Notes: generated by a model from the letters alone, not told the origin. Positions 51,311-60,662 are shown, numbered from the stretch's first letter. The stretch is DNA of 64,000 bases from Halosimplex halobium (GCF_051414055.1 NZ_JBLKNX010000005.1:213553-277552); one strand, 5' to 3'. Program-made: numbers and translations.

Positions 51311-52459
51311 ATGAGTATCCCGTCCGCCGGAGCCGCCCTCGCTGGCTCCGCCACACCCCTCCAGTTGCTGCCCAGTATCTCGCCGCTGACGGTGGTCGGA
51401 GGGCTGCTCCTCCTGCTCGCCGTCGCCGCCGTCTACTCGGCGGTCGAGATCGTCGAGGCCTACGAGAAGGAGGCGCTGACCGTCTTCGGCGAGTACCGCA
51501 GGCTGCTGGAGCCCGGGATCCACCTGATCCCGCCGTTCGTCAACCGGACCTACCCCTTCGACCTGCGCACGCAGACGATCGACGTGCCCCAGCAGGAGGC
51601 GATCACCCGCGACAACTCCCCCGTCACGGCCGACGCGGTCATCTACGTCCGCGTCATGGACGCCAAGAAGGCGTTCCTCGAGGTCGAGGAGTACAAACGG
51701 GCCGTCTCGAACCTCGCCCAGACGACGCTGCGGGCCGTCCTGGGGGACATGGAACTCGACGACACGCTCTCACGGCGGGAGATGATAAACGAGCGGATCC
51801 GCGAGGAACTGGACGAGCCCACCGACGAGTGGGGGATCCGCGTCGAGAGCGTCGAGGTCCGCGAGGTCAACCCCGCCGCGGGCGTCAAGCAGGCGATGGA
51901 GCAGCAGACCTCCGCCGAGCGCAAGCGCCGCGCCATGATCCTCGAAGCGCAGGGCGAACGGCGCTCGGCCATCGAGCAGGCCCAGGGCGCGAAACAGTCC
52001 GACATCGTCCGCGCCCAGGGGAAGAAGCAGTCGCAGATCCTCGAAGCGCAGGGTGACGCCATCTCGACCGTGCTGCGCGCGAAATCCGCCGAGTCGATGG
52101 GCGAACGGGCCATCGTCGACAAGGGGATGGAGACGCTGGAAAACATCGGCCAGGGCGAGTCGACGACCTTCGTCATGCCCCAGGAGCTCACCTCGCTGGT
52201 CGGTCGCTACGGCAAGCACCTCTCCGGCAGCGACGTGAGCGACGCGGCCGGCGCCGACGGGCAGGGAAGTCTCGACAGCCTCGACTTCGACAGCGAGACG
52301 CGCGAACTGCTCGGCCTCGACGACATCGCAGAGATCATCGGGGAGATCGACGAGGAGGCGCAGGTCGACATCGACGCGATGGAGGAGGAGGCGCGGGCGA
52401 TCAAGGAGGGCGACGACACGCGGGCGAGCCGGTCCGAACCGGTCGAGGAACGCGAGTAG
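51311..52459 (+). CDS. SPFH/Band 7 (stomatin-like) membrane protein
   Basis: A 382-residue protein with one N-terminal membrane helix (about 24-47), an SPFH domain (residues about 50-210: ALTVFGEYRRLLEPGIHLIPPFVNRTYPFDLRTQTIDVPQQEAIT), then a long Ala/Gln/Glu-rich helix with repeated AQGERRSAIEQAQGAKQSD units, and an acidic tail. Such proteins form large ring-like scaffolds in the membrane. A partner NfeD protease gene is not adjacent. Confidence 0.9.
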   Translation: MSIPSAGAALAGSATPLQLLPSISPLTVVGGLLLLLAVAAVYSAVEIVEAYEKEALTVFGEYRRLLEPGIHLIPPFVNRTYPFDLRTQTIDVPQQEAITRDNSPVTADAVIYVRVMDAKKAFLEVEEYKRAVSNLAQTTLRAVLGDMELDDTLSRREMINERIREELDEPTDEWGIRVESVEVREVNPAAGVKQAMEQQTSAERKRRAMILEAQGERRSAIEQAQGAKQSDIVRAQGKKQSQILEAQGDAISTVLRAKSAESMGERAIVDKGMETLENIGQGESTTFVMPQELTSLVGRYGKHLSGSDVSDAAGADGQGSLDSLDFDSETRELLGLDDIAEIIGEIDEEAQVDIDAMEEEARAIKEGDDTRASRSEPVEERE

Positions 52460-52558
52460 GGGTCGGTCGAGGAACGCGTGTAGCGGTGGAGGCCGGCCGC
52501 CGGTACCGACCGGACCATCACCTGAAGGCATATATTATCTGGCGGTGACAGTTCCGGC

Positions 52559-52948
52559 ATGGTCTCCAGAGACACGACCGTCCACCTGACGGTCGTCGCG
52601 CTCGCGCTCGCCGGGCTCGCGGTAGTGACGCAGTTCCCCTCCGACCCGGCGGTGACGGCCCTGATCCTCGTCGGCTACAACGGCGCGGTCCTGGCGGGGG
52701 CACACCTGTATCTCGCCTGGCGCGGCGAGGACGGCCTCGTCCCCGTCGCCTCGCGGTGGCGGTTCGTCGCCGCCGTCGCGGCCGTCCTGTCGCTGGCCGC
52801 ACTGACTGTCCTCACCGACCCCGTCTCGATCGGGCCGCTCACGTCCGATTCGCTGCTCGGGCTCGCCGCCGCCGTCGTCGCGGTCGGCTACCTGTTCGTC
52901 GAGGCCCGGGACGGCTACCGCGAGTCGAGGGGCGAGAACGGCGTTTGA
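52559..52948 (+). CDS. Small polytopic membrane protein
   Basis: A 129-residue protein with four membrane helices (about 8-25, 33-53, 68-86 and 93-113) and a basic/acidic tail. The CATATATTATC box about 25-30 nt upstream of ATG 52559 gives good promoter support. The family is not recognised. Confidence 0.68.
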   Translation: MVSRDTTVHLTVVALALAGLAVVTQFPSDPAVTALILVGYNGAVLAGAHLYLAWRGEDGLVPVASRWRFVAAVAAVLSLAALTVLTDPVSIGPLTSDSLLGLAAAVVAVGYLFVEARDGYRESRGENGV

Positions 52949-52992
52949 CCGGCACTCCCCGGCCCGGAGTCGCGGGTCCGGCTCGGACCACC

Positions 52993-53967
52993 TCAGACCA
53001 CCTGGTTCGGCAGGTCTTGCCACTCGCCGGACTCCTCGGCGGTGGCGACGGCCTCGGCGACGATGTCGGCGAGGCGTTCGAAGTACTCGGGGGTGTGGCC
53101 GGCGTTGTGCGGCGTGAGCAGGACGTTCTCGAAGGTCCACAGCTCGTGGTCCTCGGGGAGCGGCTCGGGGTCGGTCACGTCCAGGGCGGCGCCGCGGATC
53201 GAGTTCCACCGGAGCGCGTCGACCAGGGCGTCCGTGTCGACCACGCCCCCGCGGGCGACGTTCACGAGCACGGCCTCGGGCGGCATCGTCAGGAACACCG
53301 CCTCGTCGACCAGGTTCTCGGTCTCGTCGGTCAGCGGGCAGGCGAGGACGACGTAGGCGGCGTCGGCGACGGCCTCGGCGATCTCGTCGTAGCCGTACAC
53401 CTCGTCGGTCGGCCCGCCCTTCTCGGGGGAGTAGCGCACCCCGACGGTGTCGACCTCGAACCCCCGGAGGCGCTGGACGACCGACTGCCCGATCGAGCCC
53501 ATGCCGACGACGGCGACGGTGCTGCCGGCGAGTTCGTGGCCCTGGTGGGAGCGCCACTCGCGGCGGCGCTGGCGACGCCGGGATTCGAGGAAGTCGCGGG
53601 TAAAGGAGAGGATCGCACCGAGGGCGTACTCGCCGATGTTGGGGCCGTGGACGCCGGAGGCGTTCGTGACGGCGACGCCGCGCTCGCGGAACGCGTCGAG
53701 GGGGAGGTGGTCGACCCCGGCGTACGAGCAGGCGAACAGGTCGAGGTTCGCGGCCCGGTCGAGGCGCTGTTCGTCGAGTTCGAACCCCGCGAGGACCTGC
53801 GCCTCCGGGAGCAGTTCGCGTTCCTCGTCGGGGGTGGCGGCGTAGCCCACTTCGCGGTCGGGGATCCGGTCGCGCAGGGCCGCGACGTACGACTCGGGCG
53901 GGATGCCGTGGATGTTCTGTCGCAGGACCAGCACGTCGGGCGCGTCGGCGGTCGCCTCGTCGGTCAT
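52993..53967 (-). CDS. D-2-hydroxyacid dehydrogenase
   Basis: A 324-residue NAD(P)-dependent enzyme of the D-isomer family, oxidising or reducing 2-hydroxy/2-keto acids. It has VAVTNASGVHGPNIGEYALGAI at the substrate face, the nucleotide loop VAVVGMGSIGQSV, the Arg in VNVARGGVVDTDALVDAL, the Glu/Asp in LDVTDPEPLPEDH and the catalytic His in TPHNAGHTPEY. The start is ATG 53967; the upstream frame to 54111 is antisense to the next gene. The exact substrate is unknown. Confidence 0.9.
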   Translation of the reverse strand: MTDEATADAPDVLVLRQNIHGIPPESYVAALRDRIPDREVGYAATPDEERELLPEAQVLAGFELDEQRLDRAANLDLFACSYAGVDHLPLDAFRERGVAVTNASGVHGPNIGEYALGAILSFTRDFLESRRRQRRREWRSHQGHELAGSTVAVVGMGSIGQSVVQRLRGFEVDTVGVRYSPEKGGPTDEVYGYDEIAEAVADAAYVVLACPLTDETENLVDEAVFLTMPPEAVLVNVARGGVVDTDALVDALRWNSIRGAALDVTDPEPLPEDHELWTFENVLLTPHNAGHTPEYFERLADIVAEAVATAEESGEWQDLPNQVV

Positions 53968-54025
53968 GCTGGTCGTGTTCGACCGCTCCGGGCAAAAAAC
54001 CGGCCGCTGGCCGGCGGGCGCCGTC

Positions 54026-54526
54026 TCAGATCCCGAGGAGTTCGAGCACGTCGTAGCGGAGGACGTACCGGGCGAACCCGGCGCCGTAGGCGAGAATCCA
54101 GAAGAAGACATAGCCGAACACGCCGATCCGGAGACGGCTCCGCCAGTGGTCCATCTGGTCGCCGCCGATCTCGTCGAGGAGCACGTCCTCGTCGTAGTCG
54201 TTGTAGAGGTCGTGGCGCCGCTTGGCAGTGAAGATGCGGACGATCCCGGTGAAGCCGAACGTGAGCATGGCGTACGCTTGCGCGCCGAGGAAGGCGTGGA
54301 CCATCGCGAAGCCGCCGAACTGGCTCAGCAGGCGCGGGGCCATCCAGACGAGCATCGGCACGGTCGTCAGGATTAGCCCCGTCACCACGAACTTCAGGTG
54401 GTGCATCAATACCGACCAGGTGACCGGCTCGGTCTCGATGATGTACCAGGCGCCGTAGACGAAACAGGGGAAACTCGCCGTCACGGCCACCAGCACGACC
54501 GTCGCGACCACCCTGTCCGTGACCAT
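54026..54526 (-). CDS. Four-helix membrane protein (DUF7321-like)
   Basis: A 166-residue integral membrane protein with helices near 6-28, 38-60, 75-97 and 134-155. Several histidines are in or near membrane segments (HHLKFV, MVHAFLGAQ), which is a pattern seen in heme or quinone proteins. Similar proteins occur near bc-type clusters in haloarchaea (DUF7321, from memory). Its gene is 58 nt upstream of the dehydrogenase gene on the same strand. Function unknown. Confidence 0.72.
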   Translation of the reverse strand: MVTDRVVATVVLVAVTASFPCFVYGAWYIIETEPVTWSVLMHHLKFVVTGLILTTVPMLVWMAPRLLSQFGGFAMVHAFLGAQAYAMLTFGFTGIVRIFTAKRRHDLYNDYDEDVLLDEIGGDQMDHWRSRLRIGVFGYVFFWILAYGAGFARYVLRYDVLELLGI

Positions 54527-54641
54527 GATCGGTGCTTTCGGCCAGTCGCGCTAAAACGTGCCGAAAGCCCACTCGCTCCCCGCACCAGGGGCCGACCGCC
54601 GGATCACGTCCGCGGCCGAACGGGTTCGCCTCGCTCGTCCG

Positions 54642-54666
54642 GAACAGTTATCTGAACAGTTGTTCA
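54642..54666. promoter_or_regulatory. Operator and promoter of the ArsR-type operon
   Basis: GAACAGTTAT (54642-54651) is followed by the perfect palindrome TGAACAGTTGTTCA (54653-54666), so the half-site occurs three times. The palindrome ends 12 nt before ATG 54678 and the upstream half overlaps the TTATCT TATA-like box, the expected position for autorepression by ArsR. Confidence 0.6.
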
Positions 54667-54677
54667 TCCAATCAGCC

Positions 54678-55073
54678 ATGGCGACCGACTCGACGCGCCT
54701 GCGGCGCTTGCTCGCCGAGGAGCTGGGGGAGTGTTGCGACGCCGACGTGGAAGCGCGCATCGACGAACTGGAGGAGCTGGCCGCGACGACGCCGTCCGAC
54801 CGGGAGCGGGACCTGTCGGCGCTGTCGGCGCTCTCGGACGGGACGCGCCACGACATCGTCCGCTACCTCGCGGCGGCCGACGGGGAGCTGTGCGTCTGCG
54901 AGCTGTCGCCGCTGGTGGACGTGAGCGACAGCGCCGTCAGCCACGCGCTCTCGGACCTGCACGACGCCGGGCTCGTCACCCGCCGAAAGGAGGGGACCTG
55001 GCGCCACTACGACGCGACCGCCCGAGCCGACCGGCTGCTCGACGCGCTCGACGACACGCGAGGTGAGCGATGA
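54678..55073 (+). CDS. ArsR-family transcriptional repressor
   Basis: A 131-residue winged-helix repressor: ALSDGTRHDIVRYLAAADGELCVCELSPLVDVSDSAVSHALSDL is a clear ArsR domain with the metalloid-binding ELCVCEL motif. About 45 extra residues with CCDADVEARIDELEELA precede it; the CC pair could add metal ligands. ATG 54678 follows the operator closely. It is coupled by ATGA overlap to the phosphatase-like gene, so metalloid control of that gene is expected. Confidence 0.88.
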   Translation: MATDSTRLRRLLAEELGECCDADVEARIDELEELAATTPSDRERDLSALSALSDGTRHDIVRYLAAADGELCVCELSPLVDVSDSAVSHALSDLHDAGLVTRRKEGTWRHYDATARADRLLDALDDTRGER

Positions 55074-55591
55074 GCGACGGGTCCGCCGGGGACGGGGCCG
55101 ACGGGGGCGGGGCCGACGGGGGCGGCGCCGTCGGTGGCGGTTCCGCCGGCGACGGGACCGTCCGGATCGCGCTGATGTGCGTCCAGAACGCGGGTCGCAG
55201 CCAGATGGCGACGGCGTTCGCCGAGCGCGAGCGCGACCGCCGGGGGCTGGGCGACCGGGTCGAGGTCCTGACCGGCGGCACCGACCCCGCCGACGAAGTC
55301 CACCCGGTCGTCGTCGACGCGATGGCCGAGGTCGGGATCGACATCGCCGACCGCGAGCCGAAGGCGATCACGACCGAGGAGCTAGCGACCTGCGACTACG
55401 TGGCGACGATGGGCTGCTCGACGCTGGAACTCGACCCCGCGGTGGGCGTGGACGTGCGCGACTGGGCGCTGGACGACCCCCACGGCCGGGACCTGGCGGC
55501 GGTCCGGGAGATCCGCGAGACCGTCGAGTCGAACGTCGTCGCGCTGTTCGACGAGTTCTCCGAGCCGGCCGAGGACCAGCGCCAGGGATGA
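55070..55591 (+). CDS. LMW phosphatase-family protein, probable arsenate reductase
   Basis: A 173-residue protein with the CX5R loop in ALMCVQNAGRSQMATAFAE and the Asp loop in VDVRDWALDDPHG. With the ArsR-type regulator before it, arsenate reduction is the best guess; the N in MCVQNAGRSQ replaces the usual T/N variants as in thioredoxin-coupled ArsC. About 30 Gly/Asp/Ala residues are added at the N-terminus. Its stop overlaps the next membrane protein gene by 4 nt. Confidence 0.82.
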   Translation: MSDGSAGDGADGGGADGGGAVGGGSAGDGTVRIALMCVQNAGRSQMATAFAERERDRRGLGDRVEVLTGGTDPADEVHPVVVDAMAEVGIDIADREPKAITTEELATCDYVATMGCSTLELDPAVGVDVRDWALDDPHGRDLAAVREIRETVESNVVALFDEFSEPAEDQRQG

Positions 55592-56706
55592 CGCTGGCGG
55601 ACCTGGTCGCCGTCGAGCTACTGGTGGCGGCGTTCGCGGGCGGCGCATTCGGCGCGGCGGTCGGCGCGCTGCCGTCGTTCTCGCTGGCGGGGCTGGTCGT
55701 GGTCGTCGGCGAACTGTACGCGATAGGCGTCCGGTCGGTCGGCGAGACAGTGGCGGTCGACGTGACCGGCGGCGTCGCGTTCGGCCCAGTGCTCGGTCCG
55801 CACGTCGCCTTCGGCGGCGGCGCCGCGGCGGTGGCCTACGCCGCCCGGCGCGGATACCTCGATTCGGCCGGCGAGGCCTACGACCCGAAGGACGTGACCC
55901 GCGGGCTCGGCAGCCGGCCGGACGTGCTGGCGGTCGGCGGCGCGTTCGGCGTCGTCGGCTACTGGGTGGCGACGCTGGCCGGGTCGCTGTCGGTCCCGGT
56001 CGACCCGGTGGCGCTCGGCGTCGTCGGTTCGGCGCTCGCCCACCGGGTCGCTCTCGGCTACAGCGTGGTCGGCGCGCCCGCGGGTCGACTGCTGGACATG
56101 TCGCCGTTCGAGCGCGAGCGCGACGAGACAGCGGTCGAGACGGACGGCGGCCGACCGACCACCGACTCGACGGCGGCCGACGACGGCGCGGGTCGCGCAG
56201 ACGCGCGAGCGGACGGACGCGGGAACGCCGCCGTCGATCCGTGGCTCCCCCACCAGTACCGCTGGGAGGAAGTCGCGGCGCTCGGTGCGGTCGTCGGCGT
56301 CCTCTCGGCGTACACCGCCTACCTGACCGGGAGCGCGTTCCTCGCGTTCGGGATCACGGTGGCGGTGCTGTTCCTTCTCTGCGCCGGCGTCGCGGAGATC
56401 CCGGTCACGCACCACATGGCGCTCCCGGCGAGCACCGTCGTGGTCGCGCTGGCGGGCGTCTCCGGCGGCGCGCCCGCACCCGGCGCCGTCGCCGGGTCCG
56501 TCCCGCTCGGTGTCGCCCTCGTCGCCGGCGGCGCGTTCGGTGTCGTCGGTGGGCTGCTCGGCGAAGTCGCCCAGCGAATCTTCTACGCGCACGCGGCGAC
56601 GCACCTTGACCCGCCGGCGGCGAGCATCGTCGTCACGTCCGGCGTCGTCGCCGCGCTGGCGATGGCGGGCGTCCTGCCGGCCGCGGCCTGGGTGCCGACG
56701 CCCTAA
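55588..56706 (+). CDS. Polytopic membrane protein linked to the ArsR operon
   Basis: A 372-residue protein with about ten membrane segments in two halves, each containing a Gly-rich GxAFGVVGxW/GLLGE-like turn, and a central acidic loop (about 175-215). It resembles no known arsenite pump I can recall (not ArsB, Acr3 or ArsP by motif). Translational coupling to the ArsC-like gene suggests metalloid or anion transport, but this is only by position. Confidence 0.7.
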   Translation: MTLADLVAVELLVAAFAGGAFGAAVGALPSFSLAGLVVVVGELYAIGVRSVGETVAVDVTGGVAFGPVLGPHVAFGGGAAAVAYAARRGYLDSAGEAYDPKDVTRGLGSRPDVLAVGGAFGVVGYWVATLAGSLSVPVDPVALGVVGSALAHRVALGYSVVGAPAGRLLDMSPFERERDETAVETDGGRPTTDSTAADDGAGRADARADGRGNAAVDPWLPHQYRWEEVAALGAVVGVLSAYTAYLTGSAFLAFGITVAVLFLLCAGVAEIPVTHHMALPASTVVVALAGVSGGAPAPGAVAGSVPLGVALVAGGAFGVVGGLLGEVAQRIFYAHAATHLDPPAASIVVTSGVVAALAMAGVLPAAAWVPTP

Positions 56707-56804
56707 GTCGCGCTCGTGCGGCGGTCGACCGTCTCGGGGGTGGATCGACCGGGTTCGGGCCGCGGGTCGGGGCGCTTTTACCCCTCGGGGCCGGAGTTCC
56801 GACA

Positions 56805-57725
56805 ATGAGCGACGCCGCCGACGAACGGGTCGACGGGGCCGAGGAGGCGTCGGAGGCCGACGGCGCCGGGGCCGAGGAGGGGACCGGCGAGGACGCCGAG
56901 TCCATCGAGGCGCTGCGCGAGCAGGTCGAGGCCGAGTACGACTTCGACGACTTCGGCCCGAACGAGATGGCGTCGATGTCCTCCGAGGAGTGGGAGGCGG
57001 TCTTCGACCCGGAGTCGTGGATCACGGGCGAGGAGCTGCTCGACCGCGTGGAGGCCGACCTCAAGCGGCGGGTCGCCGAGCGGGAGGTGTTCGCCCGCGT
57101 CGAGCGCCACGACGACCGCATCGTGGCCTACTCCGACGAGGGGTACGCCACCGTCTACGCCGACGGCTCCGTCGAGGGCCACGGCACCGTCCTCCGGGAC
57201 GTGAAGCCGACGGTCGCGCTCGCGTCGATGGAGTCGTACGACGTGCCCGACGCGCCGCCCGAGGAGCTGCTCCCCGAGCCACAGGAGGTCCCCGAGGGCA
57301 GCGGCGAGTTCGGCAACACGGTCCTGCAGGTCGTCGCCGGGATCCAGGTGCTCGCCGGCCTCGTGCTGATCGGCGGGTGGTTCGTGTTCTTCCTCGGGAT
57401 CGTCTCGCCGCCGGGCGGCGGGTCGGTGCGCTCGCTGAACGTCGTCGCGATGTTGCTCGGCGGCGTCGTGTTCCTCGCGATCGGGCTGTTGCTGTTCGGC
57501 GTCGTCGCCAACGCCCGCCTGTCGGACAAGTTCCGGGCCGAGGAGTACCGCAACCGCCTGCGCGCGGTCGAACTCGAACCGGGCGAGCGGCCGGACTTCC
57601 TCCCCGACGAGGAGTCACCCGAGGACGCGCCGGGGATCCCGGGGGAGCCCTCGGAGCGAGAGCCGGGCGAGGATGCGGCCGGCCGGCCCTCCGGAGGCGG
57701 CGACGGCGGGCCGGACGAAGTCTGA
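56805..57725 (+). CDS. bc-cluster accessory membrane protein (DUF7319-like)
   Basis: A 306-residue protein: acidic N-terminus, a conserved FGPNEMASMSSEEWEAVFDPESWITGEELLDRVEADLKRRV segment, a beta-rich part (RHDDRIVAYSDEGYATVYADGS), two membrane helices (about 165-190 and 206-230) and an acidic tail. It opens the run of genes encoding the halocyanin, Rieske and cytochrome b proteins, as in other haloarchaea (DUF7319, from memory). An assembly role is likely. Confidence 0.78.
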   Translation: MSDAADERVDGAEEASEADGAGAEEGTGEDAESIEALREQVEAEYDFDDFGPNEMASMSSEEWEAVFDPESWITGEELLDRVEADLKRRVAEREVFARVERHDDRIVAYSDEGYATVYADGSVEGHGTVLRDVKPTVALASMESYDVPDAPPEELLPEPQEVPEGSGEFGNTVLQVVAGIQVLAGLVLIGGWFVFFLGIVSPPGGGSVRSLNVVAMLLGGVVFLAIGLLLFGVVANARLSDKFRAEEYRNRLRAVELEPGERPDFLPDEESPEDAPGIPGEPSEREPGEDAAGRPSGGGDGGPDEV

Positions 57726-57929
57726 GCGGGCCAGCGGTCGGCCGGCGAGGCGTGACCGCCAGCCGTGTAGGGCGCGTCGGGCGGTCGCGAGCCGAGTGAG
57801 AGCGGTTCGCACGGACCGGCCCCGTCGGGGCGACGACGACCCGAATATCTCCGGCCGGCGCGGGGCTAATCGCGCGCCTGCGTGCGTATTCGGTGGGTTT
57901 ATACAAATTCGGTACCGACCACCCTTTGT

Positions 57930-58583
57930 ATGAACAGACGGGACTTTCTGCGGACCGCCGGCGGCGCCGCGGGCGGCGCGTCCGCGGTCGCCGCGGGCGC
58001 CGGCACGGCCGCCGCACAGGAGGGCGGTGGCGGGAGCGTACAGCCCGTGTGGCCCTCCTACGTGAGCGACGCGAACAACGGCAGCTACGAGGACTTGCGG
58101 GGCCAGTCGGAAGTGACCGTTCAGGTGGGCCCGGACGGGAACTTCTCGTTCGCACCGACGAAGATCTGGATCGAGTCGGGGACGACGGTCGTCTTCGAGT
58201 TCGTCTCACCCGGTCACAACGTCAAGCCGACCGAACAGCCCGACGGCGGCAGTCTCGACGGCACGGAAGGCGGCCAGTTCGCCACGATCGCCGAGGGCGA
58301 GACCTACGAGGCCACGCTGGAGACCGGCGGTATGTACACGTACAACTGCGCCCCCCACGAGGGCCAGGGCATGAAAGGTGCCATCGCCGTCGGCGAAGAC
58401 GTCGAGACCGAGGAGGTCGGCGGCGGCGGACAGACGCCGCTCAACCCCGAGCACATGGGCGTGCCCTTCCACCCCCACTACGTCGGCATCTCGACCATCG
58501 TGATGATGGTCGTCTCGCTTTTGTTCACCTTCTTCCTGCTGAAGTACGGTGAATCACCCAACGCCAAGGGAGGGAACAACTGA
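57930..58583 (+). CDS. Membrane-anchored halocyanin (blue copper protein)
   Basis: A 217-residue extracytoplasmic protein: Tat signal NRRDFLRTAGGAAGG, then a plastocyanin-like domain with copper ligands His in PGHNVKP, Cys and His in YNCAPHEGQGM, and Met at its end, then one C-terminal membrane helix (about 187-208). It likely passes electrons to or from the bc complex. A TTTATAC box is about 28 nt before ATG 57930. It is coupled to the next gene by TGATG. Confidence 0.9.
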   Translation: MNRRDFLRTAGGAAGGASAVAAGAGTAAAQEGGGGSVQPVWPSYVSDANNGSYEDLRGQSEVTVQVGPDGNFSFAPTKIWIESGTTVVFEFVSPGHNVKPTEQPDGGSLDGTEGGQFATIAEGETYEATLETGGMYTYNCAPHEGQGMKGAIAVGEDVETEEVGGGGQTPLNPEHMGVPFHPHYVGISTIVMMVVSLLFTFFLLKYGESPNAKGGNN

Positions 58584-58972
58584 TGTCATCGTCAGGGAGC
58601 ACGTACGGCGACATCCACCGGTACGAACCGGCCCGCGAGAGCACGGCCGCTGCGGTCGCGCTGGTCCTGTTGACCATCGTCGAGGTCGTGTTCGTGGGCC
58701 TGTTCACGTTCGGCCTCGTGAACGGCTGGGGGTACAGTCCGCTGGGTAACATGTATCTGGGCGGTATCCTCGCCATCATCTTCGTCGACCTGGCCTTCAT
58801 CCTGATGGTCTACCGCAAGGAGTTCCTGCCGGACGTGATGATCGTCAAGAAACGGCGCCGCAAGTGGGAGGACCTGTACATCCGCGAGGAGGACGTCGAC
58901 GGGACGTCGTTCGCGGACGGGAACCCTCTCGAGAGCGTGAAACGAGCTGTCTACCCCTACTACAAACGATAA
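58583..58972 (+). CDS. bc-cluster small membrane protein (DUF7318-like)
   Basis: A 129-residue protein with two membrane segments (about 24-46 and 56-77) and a basic cytosolic end (KKRRRKWEDLYIREEDV). It is always between halocyanin and Rieske genes in the clusters I remember (DUF7318), so a subunit or assembly role in the complex is inferred. It shares one base with the halocyanin stop and ends 2 nt before the Rieske start. Confidence 0.78.
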   Translation: MSSSGSTYGDIHRYEPARESTAAAVALVLLTIVEVVFVGLFTFGLVNGWGYSPLGNMYLGGILAIIFVDLAFILMVYRKEFLPDVMIVKKRRRKWEDLYIREEDVDGTSFADGNPLESVKRAVYPYYKR

Positions 58973-58974
58973 CA

Positions 58975-59856
58975 ATGCCACTGGACGAAGACAAGTATCC
59001 GGGCGAGACGGGCCGACGCCGCTTCGTGAAGGGCGTCGTCGGCAGCGCCGCGCTGGCCAGCGTGGGCACGGGCGGCGCGGCCGCCGTGAACACGGTCACG
59101 TCCGCGGCGGGCGGCGGCGGCGGCCCGACACAGTACATCGCGATCGAGAACACGGACGGGCCCGCGCCGCGCGGGATGCCCATCGTCCCGCTGGAGGTGA
59201 CCGACGCGGGCGAGCTGCGGGGGCTGTTCCCCGAGGCGAGCACGGAGACGGTCGCCGGGGTCGAGCGGACCGTCGCCGAGATGGACCTGGGCGGGACGAC
59301 CTACTCCTCGCAGTGGTTCCAGTACTGCGGGCTCGAGCAGTACCAGGGTGTCCAGCCGGAGGCCGACGCGGACAACATGCTCCGCGCGTCGGCGAGCCCG
59401 CCGCCCGCCTACGACTGGCAGCAGGACGTCGAGGGCGACACCGTCCTCACAGTCGACATGTTCGAGGACTACGAGACGTGGGGCAACGGCATCGGCAACG
59501 AGGGCATCGGCAAGCCCGCCAGCGCCACGTGGCGCTCGCAGGGCGAGGACGCCAAGACCATCCCGGTGCAGGTGCTCCGTTCGCCGAAGGTCTCGCAGAT
59601 GGCCAACGGCGAGGGGGAGTTCAGCGACCTCCCGAGTTCGATCCGGAACTTCATCGACGCGGCGACCGAGCAGGACTTCATGGCCTGGATCAACAAGTGT
59701 ACGCACTTCTGCTGCGTGCCGGGGTACAAGCAACTGGAGGGCAGCGCGAACTTCAACGCCGCCGACGAGGTGTACTGCCAGTGTCACCAGTCGGTCTACG
59801 ACCCGTTCAGCCCGACGCAGGTACAGTTCGTGGCCCGCCCGCGGCCGGATGAGTAA
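58975..59856 (+). CDS. Rieske iron-sulfur protein
   Basis: A 293-residue subunit carrying a [2Fe-2S] cluster on the outer face. A Tat signal/anchor (RRRFVKGVVGSAALASVG) leads, and the Rieske ligands are in KCTHFCCVPGYKQ and YCQCHQSVYDPF. The usual C-T-H-L-G is C-T-H-F-C here, with an extra cysteine that could form the disulfide. An insert of about 150 residues between anchor and cluster is longer than in bacteria. ATG 58975 is preferred over 58864. Confidence 0.93.
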   Translation: MPLDEDKYPGETGRRRFVKGVVGSAALASVGTGGAAAVNTVTSAAGGGGGPTQYIAIENTDGPAPRGMPIVPLEVTDAGELRGLFPEASTETVAGVERTVAEMDLGGTTYSSQWFQYCGLEQYQGVQPEADADNMLRASASPPPAYDWQQDVEGDTVLTVDMFEDYETWGNGIGNEGIGKPASATWRSQGEDAKTIPVQVLRSPKVSQMANGEGEFSDLPSSIRNFIDAATEQDFMAWINKCTHFCCVPGYKQLEGSANFNAADEVYCQCHQSVYDPFSPTQVQFVARPRPDE

Positions 59857-59858
59857 CA

Positions 59859-60662
59859 ATGAGCATTGAACGCAAGGACGAACACGACCACGAATCGTGG
59901 ATGGAGAGCCGTGAACTGACGGCCATCGAGGAGATCTACCTGACCGTGCTGCTGTGGCTCGACAGGCGCCTGCGCATCGTCGACTATCTGGAGATCCTCG
60001 AGAACATGTACTACAAGGTTAACTTCCAGATGCCCAAGAGCCACACCGAGCAGTACAACCTGGACAACAAGTTCTGGTACTGGTACCCGCTGTACGCGCT
60101 CGGGTCGTTCTCGACGATCGCGTACGTCGTCGCGGCCATCTCGGGCGCCCTGCTCGGGTTCTACTACGCGCCCGGCGCCGGCGCCTCCAACGGGACGCCG
60201 GACCTCGCGTACAACTCCATCACCTTCATCATGACCGACCTGAACTTCGGCTTTTTCCTCCGGAGTCTCCACCGCTGGTCGGCGCAGGTGATGGTCGCGG
60301 CCGTGTTCCTGCACATGCTGCGGGTGTACTTCACGGGCGCGTACAAGGAGCCGCGCGAACTCAACTGGATCATCGGCATCGTGCTCATCTCGCTGACGAT
60401 GGTCTTCGGGTACACGGGCTACCTGCTCCCGTGGGACCAGCTGGCCTTCTGGGCCGGCCAGATCGGCGTCGAGATGAGCCTGTCGATACCACTGATCGGC
60501 GAGTGGGTGGCCCAGCTGTTGTTCGGCGGGTTCACCCTCAGCCAGTCGACGGTCCAGCGGATGTACATCCTGCACGTGTTCGTGCTCCCGTTCGTCACGA
60601 CGGGGCTGATCGCCGTGCACATCGGCATCGTCTGGATGCAGGGCATCGCGGAACCCCACTGA
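59859..60662 (+). CDS. Cytochrome b, N-terminal (four-helix heme) subunit
   Basis: A 267-residue b6-type subunit. The heme-binding histidines lie in LRSLHRWSAQVMVAAVFLHMLRVY and in YILHVFVLPFVTTGLIAVHIGIVW, in the spacing of b6/bc1 complexes. The Qo-site part GYTGYLLPWDQLAFWA is present. About 60 residues of hydrophilic N-terminus precede helix A. It starts 2 nt after the Rieske stop; the remaining helices are encoded by the next gene, the split arrangement of b6f-like complexes. Confidence 0.95.
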   Translation: MSIERKDEHDHESWMESRELTAIEEIYLTVLLWLDRRLRIVDYLEILENMYYKVNFQMPKSHTEQYNLDNKFWYWYPLYALGSFSTIAYVVAAISGALLGFYYAPGAGASNGTPDLAYNSITFIMTDLNFGFFLRSLHRWSAQVMVAAVFLHMLRVYFTGAYKEPRELNWIIGIVLISLTMVFGYTGYLLPWDQLAFWAGQIGVEMSLSIPLIGEWVAQLLFGGFTLSQSTVQRMYILHVFVLPFVTTGLIAVHIGIVWMQGIAEPH

